Source of the DNA: Apium graveolens
Lineage: Eukaryota > Streptophyta > Magnoliopsida > Apiales > Apiaceae
Direction: 5' to 3'
Assembly (NCBI RefSeq): GCF_009905375.1
Contig: NC_133647.1
Location: 2,404,735 to 2,468,734 of the forward strand
DNA length: 64,000 nucleotides
A program made the translations under genes and the position numbers. Numbering within the stretch: the stretch's first letter is position 1; each line of letters begins with the position of its first letter. Below are positions 21,516-31,797 of the stretch, one piece after another. The notes beneath the pieces are model-generated. The model worked only from the letters and a program-made list of their open reading frames with translations, was not told where the DNA came from and searched no databases.

Positions 21516-22148
21516 ATGCCAACAAGGAAACTTGATGGAGCATGGATGCACGGCACAGAGGTGGTGGTTGAGGGTAATGGAGGAAAGGTAAGATGCAATT
21601 ACTGCTCCAAGGTGGTAAATAACATCACAAGGTTCAAACAACACCTAGCTATAGAAGGCACGGATGTTACCGGTTGCCCTAACGTACCTTCAGAAGTGTC
21701 AGAAGAAATGAGATACCGCCTTCATAATAATGCAAGGCCTGTTGTTGCAGTGGATCATGGCCTGAATTCACAAGGTCAGAATCGACCGCGCCTAGAGAGG
21801 CCTGCTACTCGTTGGATCATACCTGACAGACCTATGACAAGGCCTACGGGGACAATTCCTCCGGGAGCTGTCAACCAGCTTCCTGGGTACTATGTCCAGA
21901 ATCCACAACAGCCCAATCCGCTGGGCCTTATGATGACAAGGTCTGCTAGGGCTGTCACCTTACCGTCTCATGTTCTTATTATACAGCCTAATGGAACCCT
22001 ACCACTTAGTAGTCAGAATCAGCCGTGTGATTGGATGGCACAAACTGAAAATATTTTCATGTTCCCTCATTTAGGGCCTGTCTACTGCTGGGTCAATGGT
22101 TTTTGGCATGGTCCATATTATGGGACAAGCAATGGTACTCTACCATAG
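21516..22148 (+). CDS. Small protein with one BED-type zinc finger
   Basis: 210 codons from ATG at 21,516; an AG splice acceptor (TTGTACAG) lies four bases upstream. Residues about 25-60 hold CNYCSKVVNNITRFKQHL followed by a second Cys ligand (GCPNVP), the BED finger typical of plant hAT transposases linked to DUF659. No DUF659, RNase H-like or dimerisation domain follows. The rest is rich in Pro, Gln and Asn and ends CWVNGFWHGPYYG. It may be a DNA-binding remnant of a hAT transposase or a protein derived from one. A shortened copy is at 39,962-40,162, with six base differences over the first ~185 bases. A 5'-truncated copia follows within 100 bp. Confidence 0.65.
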   Translation: MPTRKLDGAWMHGTEVVVEGNGGKVRCNYCSKVVNNITRFKQHLAIEGTDVTGCPNVPSEVSEEMRYRLHNNARPVVAVDHGLNSQGQNRPRLERPATRWIIPDRPMTRPTGTIPPGAVNQLPGYYVQNPQQPNPLGLMMTRSARAVTLPSHVLIIQPNGTLPLSSQNQPCDWMAQTENIFMFPHLGPVYCWVNGFWHGPYYGTSNGTLP

Positions 22149-22229
22149 CTATAGCTTCATAGGAACCAATATTATAAAGAGCCACATTTCTCTATGTATT
22201 TTCTTATTTTTTTGCTGTGTAATTTACTA

Positions 22230-23110
22230 AGGAATCCCGGAGGACGTGCTGTTGGCTCTTGCTGAGAAGAAAATATCGAGAGAAGCCTGGAAAGCCATAA
22301 AAAATTATGAGCCTGGGAGCAGACAAAGTGAAAGCAGCAAAATCTCAGACTTTGAAAGGTGAATTTGAAGCATTGAGCATGAAGGAGAATGAATCGCTAG
22401 ATGATTTCTATCTGAAATTACATGGTTTGGTTACCAATATCAGGGCATTAGGAGGAAAATGGAAGAGAGCTACATGGTGAAGAAGCTTCTTAGAGCGATT
22501 CCCTCGAAATTTCTTCATATTGCTTCAGCTATTGAGCAATTTGGGAAATTAGAGGAGATGTCTGTAGAAGAGGTAGTTGGCTCGTTGAAGGCCATGAAGA
22601 GCGTGTTCGTGGCCAAGTAGAAACGAGCCAGGGACAACTTTTACTGACTGAAGAAGAGTGGAGGCAAAAAGATAATCAAGATGGGAAACTCTTGTTGACT
22701 CGCGAAGAGTGGTTGAAAAGGAGCAACAAGGAAGGGACTCAAGGAGGTGGTGAATATCGTGGGAAGGAAGCTGTTCATGGGGTTCGTGATAAAAGTAAGA
22801 TACGGTGTTTTAATTGTTAGGCTTATGGGCATTTTTCCACAGAGTGCCGTAAACCTCGTAAAGAAAAGGAAGTGTACAAGGAGGTGAACTCTTCTCAGAT
22901 ACAAAGAGATGAACAAGCCTTATTGGTGGCTGAGATCAAGAACAGAGACACAATCAATATGCTATTAAAGGAAGAGACTGTGGTTCTAAATTTATGACCA
23001 AAAGGTGAGGAACAAAGATATTCTCAGGTATGGTATTTAGATAACGGGGCCAACAATCACATGACCGGTGAATAGGGAAAATTCAAAACATTAGATGAAA
23101 GTATAATGGG
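22230..23110 (+). pseudogene. copia-3 gag and protease remnant
   Basis: Gag blocks GIPEDVLLALAEKK, DDFYLKLHGLVTNI, MVKKLLRAIPSKFLHIAS and LLLTREEW occur in shifting frames. The zinc knuckle (near 22,804-22,850) has a stop in place of its second conserved position (CFNC then TAG). The protease site is WYLDNGANNHMTG at 23,026-23,064, followed by another stop. Confidence 0.8.
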
Positions 23111-23293
23111 ACAGGTTAAGTTTGGGGATGGATCCATGGTTTACATAAAAGGAGGAGGTGTCATTTCATTCAAGTGCAAGAATGGTGAAGAGAAGACGTT
23201 GAAAGATGTATATTATCGGAGTTGTGCAACAATATATTAAGTTTGGGGTAATTATCTGAGAAAGGTAATAAGATTGTTATTGATGGAGATTAT

Positions 23294-23665
23294 TTGTGGA
23301 TATACGAGAGAAGTGGAAGGACACTAATGAAGTTGAACAAATCAGAGAATCGTTTATATAAAATTAGTCTCGAGGAGAACAGTCCCATGTGCTTAATGAC
23401 AAAAACAGAGCAAGACTCATGGCTTTGGCACGCCCGACTCAGTCATGTAAATTTTCAAGCACTAGAGCTTATGTCAAGGGAGAAGATGGCCCAAGGGATT
23501 CCAAAATTGGTTCAACCATCCAAGAGGTGCGAAGGGTGCTTAATGTCAAAACATTCCAGGATTTCATTCCTGTCAAGTGCGATTTTTAATTCCAAGGAAA
23601 AGCTAGAACTAGTGTATGCAGATATTTGCGGTCCTATTACACCGATTACACCGGGAGGTAATTGA
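23294..23665 (+). pseudogene. copia-3 pre-integrase and integrase start
   Basis: Encodes the protease tail, the HHCC zinc site (WHARLSHVNF ... CEGCLMSK) and the first integrase Asp (VYADICGP). Ends at a stop codon at 23,663-23,665 that replaces a conserved position before the YFLLF block. Confidence 0.82.
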
Positions 23666-23813
23666 TATTTTCTCCTATTTGTGGATGATTTCAGTAGGAA
23701 GATGTGGGTATACATGTTGAAGGAAAAAAGTATTGCTCTTGAAATGTTCAAAAAGTTTAAGGCATTAGTAGAAAATAGAACTGGGAAGAGAATGAAGATG
23801 TTGAGGACAGATC

Positions 23814-25040
23814 GTGGTGGCGAGTTTTGTTCCAAGGAGTTTATCATATTGTGAAGATGTGGGGATTGAACGTCAGTATACTGTTCCATATATCCCGGAA
23901 CAAAATGGGGTAGTTGAACGAAGAAACCGCACGGTTGCTGCAATGGTTAAGAGCTTTATCAAGGGATCGAAAATGCCGTCATTTATGTGGGGGGAAACTG
24001 TAAGACATTCTGTGTATATTTTGAATAGGTTTCCAACTCGAGTCTTAGGAGGAAAGACTCCATACCAGGCATGGAATGGGAAGACCCCAGATTTGAGACA
24101 TGTCAAAGTTTTTGGGTGTTCCGCATATATGAAAGTGTCAGCAGTACATGTCAAGAAGTTGGATGATCGTAGCAAACAAGCCGTGTATCTTGGAAGAGAG
24201 CCTGGGATAAAGGGAAATTGTTTGTATAATCCAATCACGGAATCAGTGCATATAAGTAGAGATGTGGTGTTTCTCGAGAATGAATTTTGGCCTTGGGAAC
24301 AAACCGGAAATACAGGAGTATTGATTCGAGGACAGGTGATCAAGTTTGAGGAATCACAAGAAACAAATCATAATGTCGAGACAGAACAAGTGATGTCAAC
24401 ACTCGTACGAACCCATTATGATGAAACTGAAGAGGAATCTGCAGAAAGAATAGATTTCTCATCTGCAGCTAGCAGCAAACCGAGACGGTTTAGGTCATTG
24501 GATGAAATATACAATGAAACAGAGGTGATAGACATGATTGATGAACTCATGTTATTGAAGGCAGAAGAACCCACATTTTACAGTGAAGCTTCAGCTGAAC
24601 AAGAATGGATGAATGCTATGAAGGCGAAGGTAGAGACGATCGAGAAAAACAGAACTTGGGTACTCACAGACTTACTAGTTGGGCACAAACCTATGGGATT
24701 AAAGTGGGTTTATAAATTAAAGAAAGATTCAGAGGGAAATGTGGTAAAATATAAAGCACGACTCGTCGCGAAAGGGTATGTGCAAAGGAAAGGGATTTAT
24801 TACAAAGAAGTGTTTGCACCGGTGGCATATTTAGAGACGATACGGTTGTTCCTAGCATTAACAGCCAAAGAAGGATGGGAGGTACACCACCTTGATGTTA
24901 AATCGGCATTCTTGAATGGGGAACTTCTTGAAGAAGTGTATGTTATGCAACCTGAAGGATTTATCAAGAAAGGGCAAGAATGTAAGGTGTATCATTCATT
25001 AAAGGCTTTGTACGGGCTGCGTCAGGCACCTAGGGCCTGA
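23814..25040 (+). pseudogene. copia-3 integrase to reverse transcriptase
   Basis: About 408 codons: integrase with EQNGVVERRNRTVAAM (catalytic Glu), its C-terminal block (FGCSAYMK, DDRSKQAVYLG), then RT fingers and palm ([34 protein letters not shown]). It stops right after YGLRQAPRA. The second integrase Asp (RTDRGGEF, about 23,806) lies just upstream in another frame. Confidence 0.85.
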
Positions 25041-25070
25041 AATACGTTCCATGATAAATGCTTAAGAGAT

Positions 25071-26030
25071 TTGGGTTTCAGGAGGTGTTTACATGAGCAA
25101 GCTGTATATACAAAGTGCAAAAATGGGAGTGTTTTGGTAGTTGGGGTTTACGTTGATAACATGATAGTGGCAGGAGCGAGCAAGACTGCAATTAATGAGT
25201 TTAAAAAAGAGATAAACCAACAATTCGAGATGAGTGACTTGGGATTACTATCATATTATCTTGGTATCGAGGTTAAATAGGAATGCTCTTCTATTACTCT
25301 GAAATAATCTGCATATGCTAAAATGTTTTTGGAAAAAGCTGAGATATAAAGTTATAATCTGTCAAGGTGTCCCATGGATCAGAAGTTGCAGCTTGATAAG
25401 GATGAAGGAGGGGAATTGGTAAATGCCAATGAATATCGTTGCATTTTTGGGAGTCTGAGGTACTTGACTCATTCATGACCGAATATTTCTTATGCAGTTG
25501 GTGTGATGAGTAGGTTCATGGAATGACCCACGATCAAACACAAGCAAGCTGTGAAGCAGATATTAAGGTATATAAAAGGAACAATTAGTCATGGGTTGAT
25601 GTATATATGAGATGAAAATAAGAATTCACTGTCGGGATTTACAGATAGTGATTTAGCAGGAGATGTAATAGATAGGAGAAGTACGGGCGGAATGTGTTTC
25701 TATTTGAATGGGAATCTGATCTCTTGGGCATCACAGAAACATAGGGTGATTGCACTTTCATCGTGCGATGCTGAGTACATGGCTGCAACTATTACAGCAT
25801 GTCAGAGTATATGGCTTCGAGGGTTGCTGAAAGAAATTTCAAGCCAGCAGATTGGTTCAATTATTTTGTACATTAACAATAAGTCTGCTATAGAGCTGAT
25901 GAAAGATCGAATATTACATGTAAGGAGTAAACACATAGATGTGAGGTTCTATTTCATCCGTGTGGGTATTGAACGAGGCGAGTTAGTTGTTCAGTATGTT
26001 GGTACACATTAGCAGAGGGCGGATATATTA
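25071..26030 (+). pseudogene. copia-3 RT end and RNase H
   Basis: The 25,071-25,280 part has YVDNMIVAG where YVDD is expected, so the second catalytic Asp of the polymerase site is lost. RNase H follows at 25,692-26,012 (CDAEYMAATITA, YINNKSAIELM, RSKHIDVRFYFIR). Several stops lie between. Confidence 0.82.
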
Positions 26031-26163
26031 ACCAAAGCACTGACAAGGGTAAAATTTGAGGCTATGAATAAGTTAATAGGAGTTAATAAGAGTCAGGGAT
26101 TTTGCAGCAGTGGAGTCGGTTGTGTAGCATGATAAAAAAACATGTTTAGATTATGGGGAAATG

Positions 26164-26412
26164 TGTTGGATTTTTATTTAATCTAAACATATTTTAGAAG
26201 TAATTTATAGCTGTTATGTGGCTATAATATTGTTGATTTAGTCAGTAGAGTAGTTAGTAGTAATAAAAGTCAAATAAGATACTGGAGTTTAGATAGGAGT
26301 TAGTTCCTATTGTATAGAATTACTTTATATGTCTTTTAAATATTTGTACGTTGCAGGTTCTAAAGTAATCAGATAGTTCTGAGCAAGTGTGTGTATTGTT
26401 ATATTAGTGCAT
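26164..26412 (+). repeat. 3' LTR of copia-3
   Basis: Starts TGTTGGATTTTTATTTAATC after the purine tract ATGGGGAAATG, resembling the start of the copia-1 LTR. The right end was judged only approximately from the loss of LTR character. Confidence 0.65.
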
Positions 26413-28155
26413 CATCACCATGGGTGAATAAACCTATCTAAACAAAACAGTAATAAGAAACAACTTGGAGACATCTCTTCAAAATCTCTCTAACTAAGTG
26501 ACTTGAGCAAACTAGCAATTAATCAAAGGCCAAGTGCAGCCCTGAATCTCAAAAATCTTTATTTTCTCCCTAAAATATCTAAACCCTAATTTTATTGTTC
26601 ATATAGAAACATAAAACTAAATTTTGTAATATAAATCATGCAAATATAATATAAAAAATATTTTACTTGGGGGCTTCCTATCTATAAATTCTCTTTTCTA
26701 TATTATGTCATTTATATTATGACGTATATGATAATTTAAGAGGTATCAAAAAATAATATAAATATAGAAAGTATTCTCTTACCTGCATAATTAATCTTGA
26801 AATCAAATACTTATTTATCTCGGAGGTCATGTAAAAATAAATAGAAGCGAGCTTGACATTCCTTGTCAATATATATATATATATATAAAATGGCATAGTT
26901 TTTATGGTATTCTAATTTTTTATATTAGTTTTGGAAAAAACACATATAAAAAAAAGAAAATTCAAGAAGCAAAAAAATGAAAATTATCACCTTAACCTTA
27001 CCAGCCAAATCCTGTCCCCTAGGAGCAATTTATTTCAAGAGGTGTCCATAACAAAATACTATTTCATAAAAAAATACTAATAGGCCTATACAAGTTCAAC
27101 TAATTTATAAGGCTGATACCTTTTTTATATAGAATAACAAATATATCCCTATTTTGCACGACCCAATTTTGTAAGACCGATTTCAGATTACAAATTTGGA
27201 AAAATATTTTTCAACTTTAAAAAAAAATTAGATTTTAAAAAGTGTGCTCTATGTAGAAATACATATACATGTAGTATAAATAATCTAGAATTACCTACAC
27301 ACTTTGAGAGGTCAAAATTGAAGTAGACAACTAATTTAAAATGATTTTTCTTTCTAAAGTGGACATGTATTGTAGAATGCCTTACACTCATTAATTATTT
27401 GAATGTGATGATCAACCTAAACATTCATCAAAGTTGAAGTGGGCAAATAATTTAAATAAAATTTTCTCTCTAAAGTAGACATGTATTGTTATTGAGGATA
27501 TAGATTACACTAATTAATGATTTGAATATGATGATCAACATAAACCTTCTTCAACAACTTTATAAAAAATTCCGAAAATGTTTCACCAATTGTGAATAAC
27601 ATTGTAAGTAAGAAATGCGCCTTCGAAACAATACGGAGGATTGTCCTAGTAAGAACTTAAATTGTGGACTCAACATTTACAAAGCCGTTCATTTTATTTA
27701 AAATGAACTAAAGGTCATTTGAAACAACAAACATTAAGTAGCCAATATGGCCGATCGATAGAAATGACCAGAATTATCTCACTCATGCAATAATAATACA
27801 TGAAGCTAATACATAATGCAACCTATTTTCCAGTGAAAAATATATGTTGTGGTTTGCAGTTTTTGAAAATTTAATACCGCATCCACACCGTAAATAAGAT
27901 GTTCCTAAATTTTTTATCCTCAATCAATTCACACTAGGCTATTAGCCGCAAAATACGATTGGATTGTGAGCAAATGGCATACGTGTCCAACATTGGATAT
28001 GTATCCAAATATCTCATCAATATCTTAAACTTTTTACATAATTTTGACCTAAAATACGTGTACCAGTGTCCATACCTATGTTCGAGTGTCGAGTATCTAA
28101 AACGGATATTTGAAAAAAATTGAAGGACCGGAGAATGCGATTGCACAGATACTAC
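26413..28155. repeat. Intergenic; right part duplicated in block B
   Basis: No gene seen. It begins with the ~115-bp repeat shared with 11,930-12,048. An (AT)n microsatellite lies at about 26,869-26,886. From about 27,200 the sequence is collinear with 46,830-47,800, with clear divergence. All open frames here are short and lack family resemblance. Confidence 0.6.
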
Positions 28156-29915
28156 TTTGTTTACCAATCTCATTGTGATATTATTAGAATCATCTAAGGT
28201 ATCATAAGTATCGAACATGTAGGTCTAAACTTGTTGGTGGAGATTGATAATGATATTTTAAGTTATACATTGTTTCATGCTAACACAGCCAAATAAAAAG
28301 TCATAAATTATAGTTTTTAGAAATTAATTGTTATTAATTTTTACTTTCATACTTCTTTTTTACACCATACCGCCCATATTTAAAATTTTTATAATTTAAT
28401 TTTTTAATAGTTAATCACACACACAGACACCACATACACTAGAAGTCGAACTCAAACACAGAGTGTACCAACACTTTTTGGATTATATAATTGGTTGATG
28501 TACTTAATTATATAATTTGAATTTGCATAGCTTTTATTTCAGATTTTAATAACTTCTAAATATGTTTACACCCATTTCATAAATAACCTTCAAATAAAAG
28601 GAGTGATAATTTCTTATTGGATTAATACTAACTTAACTTAAGGCTTGACATGTGGCACACATAAATTTTTTTTTTTTTTGACTAATTTTGGCTTATAGCC
28701 TTACAAATGAGTATCTGTTCTCAACAATTCTCGGGGTGAGCCAGGATCGAACCCAGGATCTGGGTCGACAGAGGATAAGCCCTTTACCACTTGAGCTATC
28801 CAACCGTGCTCCATAAATCTTTAAATAAGTAAAGTTGTATATTTTAACCCTTCAATTATGAGAGGTCTTCACCTTAATTATTTAGTTAAATATCTATTGA
28901 TATTACCCTCAGGGGTACTTATATACTTATAGACAATAAACTATTTTAGCTTCTATGAATTTTTTAGAATTATAAATTTTTACTTTTAATAAAATCTTGT
29001 AAAATTATAAAATATTATTAATATCCAAGTATATGTGATTACAACGAGATATATACAGTACTTAAACCAATTTAGTTATATAGAGTATATTTTGTTTACC
29101 AATCTCATTGTGATATTATTAGAATCATCAAAGGTATCATAAGTATCCAACATGTATGTCTAAACTACATGTTCTAAACTGGTTGGTGGAGATTAATAAT
29201 GATATTTTAGGTTATACATTGTTTCAGATAACAAAGCCAAACAAAAGGTCCTAACTTATAGTTTATAAATTATTATTAATTTTTAATTTTATACTTATTT
29301 TTTTTACACCATACTATCTATATTTAAAATTTTATATAATTTTATAATTTTTAATAATTAATCACAAACACGAATAATTAATCACACACACGCACACCCA
29401 GAGTTGAACTCAGACACACCATCAATCATTGCACCAACACTTTGTGGGATTATATAATTGGTTAATGTACTTATTATATAATTTGATTTTGCATAGCTTT
29501 TCTTTCAAATTTTAATAACATCTAATTATGTTTACACTCATTTCATAATTAACTTTCAATATTCATATTCTCATAAAAGGAGTGATCATTCCTTATTAGC
29601 TTAACAATAATTTAATACTTAAGGTTTGATATGTTGCACACATAAATCTTTAAACAAAAAATTGTATATTTTAAACCTCAATTATGAGAGCTGTTTACCT
29701 TAATCATTTAGTTAAAATATTACTGATATTACCCTCAGGGGTACTTATATACTTATGGAAAATAAACTATTTTAGCTTGTATGAATTTTATAAGAATTAT
29801 AACTTTTTTCTTTTAATAAAATCTTGTAAAATTATAATATATTAATATCCAGAGTATATGTAATTACAACCATATATAAAGTACTTAAACCAATTTCGTT
29901 GTATAAACTAACTAA
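28156..29915. repeat. Tandem duplication of a ~0.8-kb noncoding unit
   Basis: Unit 1 (28,156-29,090) and unit 2 (29,091-29,915) both start TTTGTTTACCAATCTCATTG and follow the same order throughout. Unit 1 is longer because it contains a SINE at 28,667-28,811. Part of the unit is also found at 47,815-48,360 in block B, which holds only one, shortened unit. Confidence 0.85.
28667..28811 (-). mobile_element. tRNA-derived SINE with target duplication
   Basis: On the minus strand it starts GCACGGTTGGATAGCTC and has an RNA polymerase III box A (TAGCTCAAGTGGTA, 28,785-28,798) and box B (GGGTTCGATCC, 28,744-28,754). A short body follows and a 13-base poly(A) tail, seen as poly(T) at 28,667-28,679. 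It is flanked by CATAAAT at 28,660-28,666 and 28,812-28,818. The second tandem unit has CACACATAAATCTTTAAA uninterrupted at about 29,637-29,654, the empty site. The tRNA-like part makes a tRNA gene call wrong. Confidence 0.9.
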
Positions 29916-30229
29916 TATGATATTAAGTAAAAGGGTCAAAATGAATTTATTAGAAGACTCGAAAATGTATAAAAAATTATTAGAAGACTATTTATATATT
30001 AAGTAAATTTAGACTATTAAGTAAATTTAAATTACTAGAAAATTATCATATATTTATATATTAAGTAAATTTAAACTATTTATAACAAGACTCAAAAAGG
30101 TGTATAAAAATCACTGATAAGGAATTTGCATAGGTTTACATCATATGTTGAGTCTCCAGAGCAGCATACAAGTAAAAACATCATAAGTCTAAAGCCGATC
30201 ATTCTTTTTCAGATTCACACACTTCCACC
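29916..30229. repeat. Noncoding, matches end of block B
   Basis: Collinear with 48,290-48,560, ending at GTTTACATCATATGTTGAGTC, where A and B diverge. A 30-40-bp motif with TATTAAGTAAATTTA recurs several times at 29,990-30,080. Confidence 0.6.
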
Positions 30230-30441
30230 CAATCACTGTCTGAACCAATCAAAGCTATTAAAATGATGAAAACATGTTTGCTAACATTGTCAAGTACAGT
30301 AAGGTAGAAAGCGTGAATATCTAGGCGACTAACTAAGCAAGTCCAAAGGCAAACAACTAACTCCTAACTCTAAGCAAGTCTGCTGAACAATAACCGAACA
30401 TACCCACTTCTTTATACCATAATTAATATGCAGGTTTATCA
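30230..30441 (-). repeat. 3' LTR of the gypsy derivative, diverged
   Basis: Shares AATTAATATGCAGGTTTATC and the CCAATCAAAGCTATT block with 31,519-31,797 but is shorter and much diverged in the middle. Its outer edge is approximate. Confidence 0.65.
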
Positions 30442-30469
30442 ATACCTCCCCCTTTTTAGGACCTTGTCC

Positions 30470-31504
30470 TCAAGGTTTAGCTTGACAAATTGCTCATGAA
30501 CTTAATGTTCATGGATTGAGATCCCTGGATTCCACTTCTACGTGCTCTTCACTTTCTAACATCAGTACTTGTGGTCCTTGACATTTATTCCTAACATTAA
30601 ACTTTGCGTCGCAGTTAAAATAAAGTATATGGGCTCGTCTCATTTGCATCTCATCCCAACCGAGTCATTTCATCGAAGATGTATGATTTGTCATCGAAGA
30701 TGCAATATCTGTCATTGGTTGAGTGTTTTGATGGCTTAACTTTGATTGCCTATGAATCCGGTCATTTTTAATCCTAGCCAGGCTAATCGCTTCCTTTAAT
30801 GATTTTGGTTAGAACATTGGAATATCTTCAGTAAATTCTAGTTTGAGACCGTTCATAAATCTGCCCACTAAAGCTTTTTGTGGCCGACCATGTATCTGAT
30901 TACCTAGTCGTTCAAACTCTTTTTGATAATCACGTAATAAGCCATTTTGTTTTACCCTTGTCAATGCTTCATCAAAATCCTCGCCTAATGTTGGACCAAA
31001 TCTGGCCCATAGCCCTTCTTTAAATTTTTTTCCAGGAAATCTCCTTTTCAGCTTCCTTGTAAGATCTTTTAAGCTATTTCCACCATTGGTTGACTTCTCC
31101 TCCAAGATGAAAAGAAGCTAATGACACTTTCTACAGTTCGGGAGTGGCATGGTAATCAAAGAATTGTTCCACCCTTGTGAACCATTCAGTCGGATCATCT
31201 TTGGAGAAGCGAGGAAACTCTATCTTCGCTAGCTTTGAAATGAAGTGTTGCCTTCCTCCATCATTACTGTCTGTAAACTCCTCTCTGGTGTTACGAATAT
31301 GCCCAATAGTGGGGTTAGGATGTGATCATGATTATTACTTGAGGAAGTAGTTTTATTGGCCTGCAATATCTCAGAAATTTTGTTGATGGCTGCTTCTATT
31401 TGAGAGAACTTATCAGCCACGGCAACCTCCATGCGACTCATTGTGTCTTGAATGCTTCCTAGTCCTGATTCAAGATTTTTGATCCTTTCCTTATTAGAAG
31501 TCAT
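30470..31504 (-). pseudogene. Ty3/gypsy gag remnant
   Basis: The start is at an ATG at 31,502-31,504, just inside the primer site: MTSNKERIKNLESGLGSIQD, then a coiled-coil-like stretch. In other frames come IEFPRFSKDDPTEWF and VEQFFDYHATPE (about 31,220-31,150), the Retrotrans_gag core (31,105-30,809: GLWARFGP, EFERLGNQIHGRP, RFMNGLKLEF), and a zinc-knuckle-like LYFNCDAKF near 30,600. The end LEDKVLKRG is typical of the pol C-terminus. Frame breaks lie at about 31,229 and 31,110. Gag would build the particle; this copy cannot. Confidence 0.8.
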
Positions 31505-31518
31505 AACTCCGATACCAA

Positions 31519-31797
31519 TGATAGGTTTCTCCCAATCAAAGCTATTGTATGATGAAGATAGATATTCTCTTAGGGTGAGAATGAACCACAAACTTTTACT
31601 GTATTTAGACTACTCTTCCTAATATATTACAATGAATTTAAATACAAGTGAAGGTTAGTAACTGCTTCTGATATCCAGTCCACTAACTAAGAAAGTCCAA
31701 AGGAAAACAACTAACTCCTAACTCTAAGCAAGTCTGCAGAACAATAACTGAACACAATCCCACTTCTTTATACCATAATTAATATGCAGGTTTATCA
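31519..31797 (-). repeat. 5' LTR of the gypsy derivative
   Basis: 279 bp with TGATA/TATCA inverted ends, directly followed on the minus strand by the primer site. Confidence 0.8.

Larger units (their letters stand above)
22220..26412 (+). mobile_element. 5'-truncated, decayed copia element (copia-3)
   Basis: Same lineage as copia-1 but lacking the 5' LTR, primer site and first part of gag. It begins inside gag at about 22,230 and keeps protease, integrase, RT and RNase H in several frames. It ends with the purine tract and a 3' LTR from 26,164. Nucleotide similarity to copia-1 and copia-4 is only about 70% in the RNase H region, so it is a separate old insertion. The right boundary is approximate. 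Confidence 0.88.
30230..31797 (-). mobile_element. Ty3/gypsy gag-only deletion derivative
   Basis: A minus-strand element with a 5' LTR at 31,519-31,797 (TGATAAACC...CCTATCA), a tRNA-Met-like primer site (TTGGTATCGGAGT, 31,506-31,518) and a degraded gag. A few pol-terminal residues follow, then a purine tract (GGGGGAGGT, about 30,445-30,453) and a diverged 3' LTR at about 30,230-30,441. Protease, RT, RNase H and integrase are missing between the gag zinc-knuckle remnant and the last pol residues. I see no target duplication. Confidence 0.82.

Noticed and set aside
28741..28805. tRNA gene on the minus strand (box A and box B present)
   Set aside because: Part of a SINE: followed by a unique body and poly(A), flanked by a target duplication, and absent from the sister unit. 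It does not close into a full cloverleaf acceptor stem that I could see.
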